Below, piece by piece: positions 34,007 to 42,064 of a DNA stretch of 64,000 bases; the first letter of the stretch is position 1, and each line of letters begins with the position of its first letter. The translations under genes and the position numbers were made by a program. Source of the DNA: Paenibacillus sp. J31TS4 (GTDB lineage: Bacteria; Bacillota; Bacilli; Paenibacillales; NBRC-103111); NCBI RefSeq assembly GCF_018403265.1, contig NZ_BOSI01000002.1, positions 558,001 to 622,000 on the forward strand, read 5' to 3'. The notes below the pieces were generated by a model. It ran no database searches. It was given only the letters and a program-made list of their open reading frames with translations, and was not told the DNA's origin.

Positions 34007-36313
34007 TTGGCAATCGATTGGAAGCATGAGAACGGTCCGGGTCTCGTCGAGCAGAGGATCGTCTACGAATCCGGCAACGAAATGGCCGCCTATGCCGCAC
34101 ACCAGATCAATTACCACATCATGGGGTACTTCCCGATCTCCCCCTCTACCGAGGTGGCCCAATTCCTGGATCTGATGAAAGCGAACGGACAGCACGACAT
34201 CGTGTTGATCCCTGCCGACGGCGAGCACGGCTCCGCCGGCGTCTGTTACGGCGCCTCCACGGCCGGGGGACGGGTATTCAACGCGACGAGCGCGAACGGC
34301 TATCTGTATATGCTGGAGCAGATGCCTGTCCAGTCGGGGACCCGGTTCCCAATGGTCATGAACCTCGTCTGCCGTTCCGTCTCCGGCCCCCTCGACATTC
34401 ACGGCGACCATTCGGATCTGTATTACGCGCTGAACACAGGCTGGCCGATTCTGATGTGCCGCGACCCGCAGGCGGTCTACGACATGAACATCATGGCGCT
34501 CAAGCTGGCGGAGGACTCCGAGGTGCGGCTGCCGGTGCTGGTGGCGTCCGACGGCTATTTCACCTCCCACCAGAAACGCAAGGTGCAGACGTTCGCCAAG
34601 CGGGAGGACGTGCAGCGGTTCGTCGGAGAGCGGCCGCCGGTCGGGTTCCCCGATACGCTCGACCGCAACAACCCCGTCACCGTCGGTCCCTACATGAACG
34701 AACCGGATTACATCAACAACTGCTACCAGCAGTCCATGGCAATGTACCGCGCAGAACCGGTCTACGATCGGATCCGCAAGGAATATGCGGCGCTGACCGG
34801 CCGGGATTATCCGATCCTCGACTTGTACCGGATGGAGGACGCCGAGGTGGCGGTCTTCCTGATGAACTCGGCCTCGGAGATCATCAAGGACGTCGTCGAT
34901 CAGCTGAGGGCCCAAGGCGTCAAGGCCGGCTCGATCGCGCCGAACCTGATCCGTCCGTTCCCGGCCCGGCAGATCGCGGAGGCGCTGCGGAACGTCAAGG
35001 CCGTCACGGTCGGCGACCGGGCCGACTCCTACGGAGGCCACGGCGGCAACATGGTGAACGAGATCAAGGCGGCGCTGTTCACGCACGGCTGTACCGGTCC
35101 TTTGGTCATCAGCCGGATCTACGGGCTCGGGGGCAAGGATTTTTATGCCGAGGACGGGCATGCCCTGTTCCGCTTCGCCATCGAGGCGGCAGCCAGCGGT
35201 ACTGTCGCGCGGCCGTTCGATTACCACGGCCATACGCCGGGCGATCCGGCCAAGGCACCGAAGCGCGTGCTGAATCCGATGAAGTACGAGGACCTGAATA
35301 CCGGGCTGATCAAAGTAACGCCGGATGAGCAGGGAGGCCCGCTCAAGGTCCGGGTTCCGCCGCTGCGCGCGCTGACCAAAAAGCCGAAGCGGATCGCGCC
35401 GGGCCACGGTGCCTGTCCGGGCTGCGGCATTTTCTCGGGACTCGAGCTGTTCTTCAAGGGAATCGAGGGCGACATCGTGGCGCTGTTTCATACGGGCTGC
35501 GCAATGGTCGTGACGACCGGCTATCCGTATTCTGCCCATAAAGCGACATACATTCATAATCTGTTCCAGAACGGGGCCGCCACGTTGTCCGGCGTCGTCG
35601 AGATGTTCTGGGAGCGCAAGCGGCGGGGCGAGCTGGACCATCTCCAGCTGCCGGACGACTTCACCTTCGTCATGATCACGGGGGACGGAGGCATGGACAT
35701 CGGCATGGGGCCCGCGATCGGGGCTGCGCTGCGCAATCACAAGATGATCATTCTCGAATACGACAACGAAGGCTACATGAACACCGGAGCGCAGCTCTCG
35801 TATTCGACGCCTCTCGGCCACCGCACCTCGACTTCGAATGTCGGCCAGGCGAACGGGGGCAAGCTGTTCCATCACAAGGATACGGCGCAAATCATGGCGG
35901 CCACGCATATCCCGTACGTGTTCACCGGCTCCGAGGCGTTCCCGCAAGACCTCGTCCGCAAAGCCGCCAAGGCGCAGTGGTACGCGCAGCACGAGGGACT
36001 TGTCTACGGCAAGATTTTGATTACGTGCCCGCTGAACTGGCTGTCGGAGGACGAGGAGGGGACGTCGATCGTGAGCGCGGCGGTCGACTGCTGCTTCTTC
36101 CCGTTGTACGAGGTCGAACGCGGCATTACCGCCATCACCTACAATCCGGAAGAGAAGAACAAGAAGATCGCCGTCGGCGAATGGCTCGCTTCGATGGGCA
36201 AAACCCGGCATATGAACAAGCCGGAATTCGCCGATGCTCTCGCTTCGTTCGGGCAGGAGGTGGACCGCCGCTGGAATGCGCTCAAGGCGCGCCACGAGAA
36301 TCCGTATCTGTAA
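34007..36313 (+). CDS. 2-oxoacid:ferredoxin oxidoreductase, alpha-beta fusion
   Basis: 768 residues, cytoplasmic. The N-terminal ~420 residues are the alpha (pyrimidine-binding and domain II/III) part: NYHIMGYFPISPSTEVAQFL, DGEHGSAGVCYGAS, and VGDRADSYGGHGGNM. The C-terminal ~330 residues are the beta (TPP-binding) part: GACPGCGIFSG with cluster cysteines, then ITGDGGMDIGMGP (Asp560 binds the TPP-Mg) and LEYDNEGYMNTG. It catalyses CoA-dependent oxidative decarboxylation of a 2-oxoacid, most likely pyruvate. TTG at 34007 is preferred because AAAGGTGG ends 9 bases upstream; GTG 33995 overlaps that site. Forms one enzyme with the preceding gene. Confidence 0.92.
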   Translation: MAIDWKHENGPGLVEQRIVYESGNEMAAYAAHQINYHIMGYFPISPSTEVAQFLDLMKANGQHDIVLIPADGEHGSAGVCYGASTAGGRVFNATSANGYLYMLEQMPVQSGTRFPMVMNLVCRSVSGPLDIHGDHSDLYYALNTGWPILMCRDPQAVYDMNIMALKLAEDSEVRLPVLVASDGYFTSHQKRKVQTFAKREDVQRFVGERPPVGFPDTLDRNNPVTVGPYMNEPDYINNCYQQSMAMYRAEPVYDRIRKEYAALTGRDYPILDLYRMEDAEVAVFLMNSASEIIKDVVDQLRAQGVKAGSIAPNLIRPFPARQIAEALRNVKAVTVGDRADSYGGHGGNMVNEIKAALFTHGCTGPLVISRIYGLGGKDFYAEDGHALFRFAIEAAASGTVARPFDYHGHTPGDPAKAPKRVLNPMKYEDLNTGLIKVTPDEQGGPLKVRVPPLRALTKKPKRIAPGHGACPGCGIFSGLELFFKGIEGDIVALFHTGCAMVVTTGYPYSAHKATYIHNLFQNGAATLSGVVEMFWERKRRGELDHLQLPDDFTFVMITGDGGMDIGMGPAIGAALRNHKMIILEYDNEGYMNTGAQLSYSTPLGHRTSTSNVGQANGGKLFHHKDTAQIMAATHIPYVFTGSEAFPQDLVRKAAKAQWYAQHEGLVYGKILITCPLNWLSEDEEGTSIVSAAVDCCFFPLYEVERGITAITYNPEEKNKKIAVGEWLASMGKTRHMNKPEFADALASFGQEVDRRWNALKARHENPYL

Positions 36314-36350
36314 CAAACGGCCGGACGCCAAGCAGAAGGAGTTGAAGAGG

Positions 36351-36623
36351 ATGGCTTGCGTGGCGCGTGACCCCGTCTCGGGACTGCTGCTGACCAGGCG
36401 GCAGAGCAACAAGTACGGATTGACCTATTACGGCGTAGCCTGCTGGGAGACGCGGTCGGAGGCGGAGCAGGCTTTGGAGGGCGAGCCGGGGATATGGGAA
36501 GTGCGAGAGGTCGAGGAGGCGCTGGTGAAGCGCGGCAACGTCAAGCTGGCGAACAGCGACCGGAACCAGCTCTTCCTGCCGGCGGAAGGAGACGTGCTGG
36601 AGCTCGTCCGGCAGGGCGAGTAG
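36351..36623 (+). CDS. Small protein downstream of the oxidoreductase genes, unknown
   Basis: 90 residues, soluble, no recognised domain. Pattern: RDPVSGLLLTRRQSNKYG, YYGVACWETRSEAEQAL, then an acidic-basic helix and LANSDRNQLFLPAEGDVLE. ATG at 36351 lies 8 bases after AAGGAG and 37 bases after the oxidoreductase stop, so it is almost surely in the same transcript and may be an accessory to that enzyme. Function not known. Confidence 0.75.
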   Translation: MACVARDPVSGLLLTRRQSNKYGLTYYGVACWETRSEAEQALEGEPGIWEVREVEEALVKRGNVKLANSDRNQLFLPAEGDVLELVRQGE

Positions 36624-36747
36624 CTGGAGCTCTGGTTCCGGGAAGAGGTACGGCAGGGGATTAGGGAGCGCAGCAAGGGAGTGGAAGTCGTCGCGCAAGG
36701 CGATTGGCTCACGTTCCCCTGAAGAAGAAACAGGCTGAATGCGAAGA

Positions 36748-36790
36748 AGGCCCTTTGAAGCGGAGATCCGCCCGAGGGCCTCCTTTTTTA
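36748..36790 (+). terminator. Terminator of the 2-oxoacid oxidoreductase operon
   Basis: AGGCCCT (36748-36754) pairs with AGGGCCT (36775-36781), with extra pairing in the loop, then TTTTTTA. Confidence 0.8.
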
Positions 36791-36908
36791 TGGGCTTCCT
36801 CTCCAATTTTGACGGTTTCCCATTTATGTGGAAAAACCAGCAACCTTTTCCTTCTATCGACCGTCTATATGGAGGAGAATGCCAAATCAGGAAAGAGGGG
36901 GACGCTTG

Positions 36909-37892
36909 GTGAACATGAAGAAATGGGTAATCGGAGGCGCCGTACTCGTCTCCACCGTATTCGGCAGCGCGGTGCTGGCCGACAGCGCGTTAAAGCTGGT
37001 GGTCAACGGCAGTCTGCTCGGGGAACAGGCCAAGGTGCAGCTGCAGGATGGCACGACGATGGTTTCGGCCCGCTCGCTGGCGGAAGCGCTGGGAGCCAAG
37101 GTAGAGTGGGAGAACGAGACGCGCACAGTGCGGATCGACCTGCCGGACGCTTCTCTGCAGAAGGGCCAGATCTCGCTGCTCGAGAAGGCGGTGGCACCGG
37201 CCACGGCGAAGGCGGCGGCCGAGACATGGGCGGAGGGCGTCAAGACGCGCAACGGCGCGCTGCAATACGCTGTCATGAGCAAGGAGCTGCGGGACAAGGA
37301 GCGCGAGAACTTCGAGGCGTTCCATTGGGTAACCGGCACCTCGAGTCCTTGGGTGGACTCGTACAAAGTAGGCGAAGGGCGCGAGAACAAGGACGGCACG
37401 CTCACCTTTGCCGTCGAGCTGGTCTACACCGATTCGACCAAAGCCGTAAGCACCAGTACGCAAGAAGTGACGGTTGCCAAGCAGGACGACCGCTGGTACG
37501 TCTCGGAGCTCCCGGGATCGCCGTCCGATCCGGGCGTGGACGAGTTCCCTTATGACCATGTGACGTACGAGAATCAGTACTGGGCCTATACCGTCACCCT
37601 GCCGAAATCGTGGTACGGCCAATTCCTCGCCCAGGAAAGCGAGACCAAGAGCGAGCTGCTGTTCCAATCGTCGACCGGCTTGAAGGCGCCGATCGTGACG
37701 ATCCACTCGGTTCCGGCGGCGGACTGGAAGCAGGATGAGTACGGTCAGCTTCACAAGCTGGGGGAGAAGAAAGGGCGCGTCTATTACTACGTCCTGCCGC
37801 TCGACAATCCGTATGAGGGACGCGAGGTCGACGCTTACGGCCGGATGGTGCAGGAAGCGAAGGAAGCGATGAAGACGTTCCAGCTGCCCTAA
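36909..37892 (+). CDS. Secreted stalk-domain (copper amine oxidase N-like) protein
   Basis: 327 residues with a signal peptide (MKKWVIGGAVLVSTVFGSAVLA, cleaved near residue 25). Residues ~28-80 form the stalk domain that is abundant in Paenibacillus exported proteins (VVNGSLLGEQAKVQLQDGTT, then ARSLAEALGAKVEWE). The rest has two alpha-beta segments with an NTF2-like look and FPYDHVTYENQYWAYTVTLP; no enzyme motif. GTG 36909 is chosen as it lies 7 bases after AGGGGG; ATG at 36915 is a close alternative. Single gene with a strong terminator. Function unknown, extracellular. Confidence 0.82.
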   Translation: MNMKKWVIGGAVLVSTVFGSAVLADSALKLVVNGSLLGEQAKVQLQDGTTMVSARSLAEALGAKVEWENETRTVRIDLPDASLQKGQISLLEKAVAPATAKAAAETWAEGVKTRNGALQYAVMSKELRDKERENFEAFHWVTGTSSPWVDSYKVGEGRENKDGTLTFAVELVYTDSTKAVSTSTQEVTVAKQDDRWYVSELPGSPSDPGVDEFPYDHVTYENQYWAYTVTLPKSWYGQFLAQESETKSELLFQSSTGLKAPIVTIHSVPAADWKQDEYGQLHKLGEKKGRVYYYVLPLDNPYEGREVDAYGRMVQEAKEAMKTFQLP

Positions 37893-37924
37893 CCGGCGGG
37901 GAGCCTGCTACCAATAGAAAGCAA

Positions 37925-37968
37925 TCAAAAAAAGGAGCTGCCGCGGCAGCTCCTTTTTTTTTTTGGTT
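37925..37968. terminator. Bidirectional intrinsic terminator
   Basis: AAAAAAAGGAGCTGCC, loop GC, GGCAGCTCC and ten T. It serves the stalk-domain gene on the plus strand and the peptidase gene on the minus strand. Confidence 0.95.
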
Positions 37969-38056
37969 GGCATTCGAATTGGCTGGCTTCTTTCGCCAGG
38001 GCCGGTCACCGGTGGAACGCATCGCTTCCGGGACGGCCCGCCTCCTGGCTTGTGTG

Positions 38057-40975
38057 CTAGGTGGCGTCCTCCACCGTATCGAACAAGCCGTCGGTGCCGG
38101 CGATCGAACTTCGGCCGCCGACGACGCATACGCAGCCGTTGGATAGCCCGGCGGTGATGAGCGGAGAATACCCGCGCATCGCCTGGGCGGTAGCGCCTAG
38201 CACATCCGCGCGCTCCCGATCGACGTCTTCCTGGGTCAGGCCGCTCCACTTGCGGCCGAGCGCCACGCTCAGCATCGACTGGGGCGTCAGTGGCGTATCG
38301 AGCCGGCTGATCGTGCCGATAATGTACTTGGTCATCTCGCGCTCCTCCGCCTCGAACGCCTCCAGGTAGCCGGGCATGCCGTCATAGGCGGCGAGCGTCT
38401 CAGCCAGCTTGGGATCGCGGTACGAGGACGCGGTGAGCGTTCCGTCCCTCTGCAGCATCAGCGATACGCCGTAGGCGCCTCCGAGCACCCGAACCTTGTT
38501 CCACAGATAGTCCAGGTTCAGAATCGTGCGCAGCACCTGAAGCTCGCCGCTGTAGGAGTAGCCGGCCTCGCGGAAGTTCCCGGCCTTTGTCACGTACTGA
38601 ACGCTGCCGGCCGTCGCGAAGCCTTCGTTCACCGGCGTCCGCTGGAATGGGAATGGAGCCGCAGCGGGCTCCTCCGCCGAGAGTGCCCCGCGGATCGTCA
38701 TTAAGCTCTGGGTGACGTCGCTGTACGCTTCCTCTTCGCACGCCACCGCGAGCGAGAAACGGCTCTCCGTGAAGAGGAGCCGGCACACCTCGGCGAGCGC
38801 TGTCTGCGTGTCGTCCCAGCGAGCGTCCCAGCCGCTCTCCAGCTCGCACAGGAACCGGTAAAACTGCAGTCCGCCCGTCAGCTCGTCGAACCGGTACCGG
38901 GGCGCGAGATGGGACAGAGCCCGCATCCGGGAGACGATATGGCCGGAGCTGGAAATGACGCTCTCGGTCCGGGTCTTCGTCTCGCTCACAATTTCCTTCA
39001 GCCGCTTGCCGTCGGTCAGGCGCGAGGAGCCGAGAATCTCCCGGATGAGCTCGGCCGCCCGGTCGGTCTTGTCATAGAATGCCTTGGCGTTCACCTGGAA
39101 CGCCGCTCGGAATTGCTCCGGCTGATGCGCATCGCCGTAGCTTTGAAGCGAGAAGGAGATGCCGCCCGTATGCAGGTTGATCTGGTTAGAGAGAGCCTCC
39201 TCGCTGCGCTCCGCGGTGCCAATCTTGCCTAGTGCAATCGTCAGCAGCTTGACGTACGGCAGCAGAGCCTCAGGCAGGCCTTCCAGATCGAAGACGGCCG
39301 TCATGTAAGCGATCCGCTGCGTAAACCGGTCGAGATGAAGCACCTCCACGCCCTGCTCCGTACGGTTCGCAGTCGGGAACGGCTGGCTGTGAGGGTCGAG
39401 ATCCGCCAGCGTTAGCGAGGGGATCGCAGCGAGCGCCGCCGGATCGTCCGGCTGGGCCTGGGCCGCCTTGAGCCGGCTGGTTTCCCGGACGAGCTCCTCG
39501 AGCTCCTGCTCCGACAGCGTAGCTTTATGGGCGGCGAGCCGCTCCTTCGCCTGCTCGGCCAGCTTGGCGGACCAATCCTTCTCCGGCTTGAGCAGGATCA
39601 GGGCGGCATGCGGATTGTCCAGCAGCAAGCGGCGGATTAGGCCTTCGAAATAGCCGCCCTGGGCCGCCTTGCTCTTGATCGCCTCCAGCGTTTCCTCATA
39701 GGCGAGATGGCGCAGCGGGTGGCCGCCATACAGCCAGCTGTCCAGCATGATCATGTTGTAGACGAGCGATTTGGGATACCCGCCGAAGTCGGCCTCCCGC
39801 AGCGCGAACTCGTATTTGTTCACGGCGGCTTCTACCGTCTCGGCATCGAGTCCGTTCTCGGCCAGCCTGGTCAGCGTCTCGTACACAAGGGAGCGGAACT
39901 GCTCCTTGCGGGCCTCGTCCGTATTCTTGACGATCACGCTGAACACTGGCTGCAGCAGGCCGGTATCCAAATAGCCGACGACGGCAGAGCCGATTTTCGC
40001 GTCCGTGAGCGCTTTTTTGAGCGGTGCGCTCGGAGTATCCAACAGAATCGTCTTCAAAATTTCGAGCGCGATGTACAGCTCGCGGTCACTGGATTCACCG
40101 GCGGCGAAGCTGAGGCTGAGCTGGGACCGGCCCTCCGCCGTGTCGCCCGGGCAGGTGAAGGTGCGTTCCGTAACCTCGTGGAACGGGGCCTGCTCCCGGA
40201 TGCGTCCGTCTACGTCCTGCCGCTCGTACCCGCTCAGGTAGCGGTCGTTCAAAAACGCCAGCGCTTCATCGATATCCACGTCGCCGTACAGGAACAGACA
40301 GCTGTTCGACGGGTGGTAGTACTTGCTGTGGAACGCCAGGAACTGCTCGTACGTCAGATCCGGAATGAAGGAAGGGTCTCCTCCGGAATCATGGCCATAG
40401 GCATTGTCCGGGAACAGAGTCTGCCGGATGTGCCGGGTATGCACGGCGTCCGGAGAGGAATAGACGCCCTTCATCTCGTTGTAGACGACGCCATTATAAG
40501 TCAGCTCGGCGTCCGGGGCCGTTAGCTCGTAATGCCAGCCCTCCTGCTTGAAGATGTCGGGCTTCCGGTAGATGTTCGGCTTGAAGACGGAATCCATATA
40601 CACGTGCATCAGGTTGAACAGATCCTTGGGATGGGTGCTGCCGACCGGGTACATCGTCTTGTCGCCGAATGTCATGGCGTTGAGGAAAGTCTGCAGCGAG
40701 CCCTTGAGCAGCTCCACGAACGGTTCCTTGGACGGGAACGACTCGGAGCCGCACAGCACGGAGTGCTCCAGAATGTGGGCGACGCCGGTCCGGTCGTCCG
40801 GCGGGGTCCGAAAACTGATCGAGAACAGCTTGTCGGGATCGTCGTTGGACAAGCTGACGAGCGCCGCTCCGCTGCGCTCATGCTGCCAAATGCGGGCGGT
40901 GGAGTCGAGCTCGGGGAGGTAGGTCTCCTCCTGCAGGCGAAAGCCGTGGTACAGCTGGTTTGGTTCGAACGGCAA
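38057..40975 (-). CDS. PreP-type M16C zinc metallopeptidase
   Basis: 972 residues, the usual length of the M16C (presequence-protease/insulinase) family, which degrades peptides inside a closed two-half chamber. The inverted zinc motif is HILEH (His67, Glu70, His71), with the distal Glu in YNGVVYNEMKGVYSSPD. The family's TPPDDRTGVAHILEHSVLCGS and GDKTMYPVGSTHPKDLFNL are intact. TTG at 40975 is taken as start because GGAAGGAGG lies 7 bases upstream on the minus strand; the frame remains open upstream without further family sequence. Cytoplasmic, no signal peptide. Monocistronic, preceded by the qox terminator. Confidence 0.93.
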   Translation of the reverse strand: MPFEPNQLYHGFRLQEETYLPELDSTARIWQHERSGAALVSLSNDDPDKLFSISFRTPPDDRTGVAHILEHSVLCGSESFPSKEPFVELLKGSLQTFLNAMTFGDKTMYPVGSTHPKDLFNLMHVYMDSVFKPNIYRKPDIFKQEGWHYELTAPDAELTYNGVVYNEMKGVYSSPDAVHTRHIRQTLFPDNAYGHDSGGDPSFIPDLTYEQFLAFHSKYYHPSNSCLFLYGDVDIDEALAFLNDRYLSGYERQDVDGRIREQAPFHEVTERTFTCPGDTAEGRSQLSLSFAAGESSDRELYIALEILKTILLDTPSAPLKKALTDAKIGSAVVGYLDTGLLQPVFSVIVKNTDEARKEQFRSLVYETLTRLAENGLDAETVEAAVNKYEFALREADFGGYPKSLVYNMIMLDSWLYGGHPLRHLAYEETLEAIKSKAAQGGYFEGLIRRLLLDNPHAALILLKPEKDWSAKLAEQAKERLAAHKATLSEQELEELVRETSRLKAAQAQPDDPAALAAIPSLTLADLDPHSQPFPTANRTEQGVEVLHLDRFTQRIAYMTAVFDLEGLPEALLPYVKLLTIALGKIGTAERSEEALSNQINLHTGGISFSLQSYGDAHQPEQFRAAFQVNAKAFYDKTDRAAELIREILGSSRLTDGKRLKEIVSETKTRTESVISSSGHIVSRMRALSHLAPRYRFDELTGGLQFYRFLCELESGWDARWDDTQTALAEVCRLLFTESRFSLAVACEEEAYSDVTQSLMTIRGALSAEEPAAAPFPFQRTPVNEGFATAGSVQYVTKAGNFREAGYSYSGELQVLRTILNLDYLWNKVRVLGGAYGVSLMLQRDGTLTASSYRDPKLAETLAAYDGMPGYLEAFEAEEREMTKYIIGTISRLDTPLTPQSMLSVALGRKWSGLTQEDVDRERADVLGATAQAMRGYSPLITAGLSNGCVCVVGGRSSIAGTDGLFDTVEDAT

Positions 40976-41078
40976 AGGAACGTCCTCCTTCCAGTAATTG
41001 AGGGTGGAAAAACTATGTAAGCTGTCTATAGTGTACCAGACCGCGAGCCTGTTCGCCCACGGGGGAGAAGCACGGGAA

Positions 41079-41117
41079 TAAAAAAGAGCGGCTGTCCCGT
41101 AAAAGGAACAGCCGCTC
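41079..41117 (-). terminator. Terminator of the qox operon
   Basis: On the minus strand GAGCGGCTGTTCC, loop, GGGACAGCCGCTC, then TTTTTTATT. Confidence 0.92.
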
Positions 41118-41136
41118 CGGCAAGTCCGGCGGCCGA

Positions 41137-41460
41137 TCAGCCGGCCGTCATGTTGTAAGTCATGATCCAAATCGAGCCTGCGACGATCGTCAGCAGGATG
41201 ACCACGGCGAGGATGAGCGTCATCAGGTTGTAGCGCGGCTTCTCCTCGTCCCTGATGTGCATGAAGAAGAACAGCTGCACGAGGAACTGGAGGACGGCCA
41301 TCGCCAGGATGACAATCAGGGTCGCGTTCCGGCTCATCATGTCGTTCAGTACGACGACGAGCGGGATGATGGTCAGGACGATGGACAGCAGGAACCCGAT
41401 CAGATACGACTTAAAGGAACCGCCGTGCGATTTGTGAGCGCCGGTATCGTGGTTCGCCAT
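41137..41460 (-). CDS. qoxD: Cytochrome aa3 quinol oxidase subunit IV
   Basis: 107 residues, three membrane helices (YLIGFLLSIVLTIIPLVVVL, ATLIVILAMAVLQFLVQLFFFMH, LMTLILAVVILLTIVAGSIW). It belongs to the bo3/aa3 subunit IV family, which helps assembly of the oxidase. His/Ser-rich N-terminus (HDTGAHKSHGG). Last gene of qoxABCD, one base after qoxC stop. Confidence 0.92.
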   Translation of the reverse strand: MANHDTGAHKSHGGSFKSYLIGFLLSIVLTIIPLVVVLNDMMSRNATLIVILAMAVLQFLVQLFFFMHIRDEEKPRYNLMTLILAVVILLTIVAGSIWIMTYNMTAG

Positions 41461-41461
41461 C

Positions 41462-42064
41462 TTACATCACCCCCATCAAGTAAACGACCGTGAAGACGAA
41501 AATCCAGACGACGTCGAGGAAGTGCCAGTACAAGCTGATGATCGTGACCTTCCGCTTGGTGACGCTGGTAATCCCGCGGCGGGCAAGCTGGAGAACGAGC
41601 GCTATCATCCAGACAATGCCGATGGAAACGTGCAGGCCGTGCGCGCCGACCAGTGTAAAGAAGCTGGACAGGAACCCGCTGGTCGAGATCGTCGCACCTT
41701 CGTGAACCATATGCACGAACTCGGTGATCTCCATCGTGACGAACGCGATGCCGAGTGCCAGGGTGACGATGAGCCAGCCGATCAGGCCTTTCTTGTCACC
41801 CTTCTGCATCGAGAGAACCGCCAGACCGCTCGTGAAGGAGCTGGTCAGCAGGATGAATGTCTCGGCAATGATGCCGGGCATCGAGAACAGCTCTTCGGCC
41901 GTCGGTCCGCCGCTCGTATTGAGACGGAGAACGACGAAAGTGGCGAACAGCGTTGCGAACAGAATACAGTCGGTCATGAGGAAGATCCAGAAGCCGAACG
42001 TCTTTAGTTCCTCTTGATCGTGATGGCCATGATCATGATCATGGTGAGAAGCTGCATGTGCCAT
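41462..42064 (-). CDS. qoxC: Cytochrome aa3 quinol oxidase subunit III
   Basis: 200 residues, five membrane helices, homologous to subunit III of haem-copper oxidases (FWIFLMTDCILFATLFATF, LTSSFTSGLAVLSMQ, GAHGLHVSIGIVWM). A His/Asp-rich N-terminus (HHDHDHGHHD) may be cytoplasmic. It shares one base with the qoxB stop (TAATG type junction), so translation is coupled. Confidence 0.94.
   Translation of the reverse strand: MAHAASHHDHDHGHHDQEELKTFGFWIFLMTDCILFATLFATFVVLRLNTSGGPTAEELFSMPGIIAETFILLTSSFTSGLAVLSMQKGDKKGLIGWLIVTLALGIAFVTMEITEFVHMVHEGATISTSGFLSSFFTLVGAHGLHVSIGIVWMIALVLQLARRGITSVTKRKVTIISLYWHFLDVVWIFVFTVVYLMGVM

Noticed and set aside
33968-36412. Long minus-strand ORF opposite the 2-oxoacid oxidoreductase gene
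   Set aside because: The plus-strand frame carries all conserved motifs; the antisense frame has none and no start signal.
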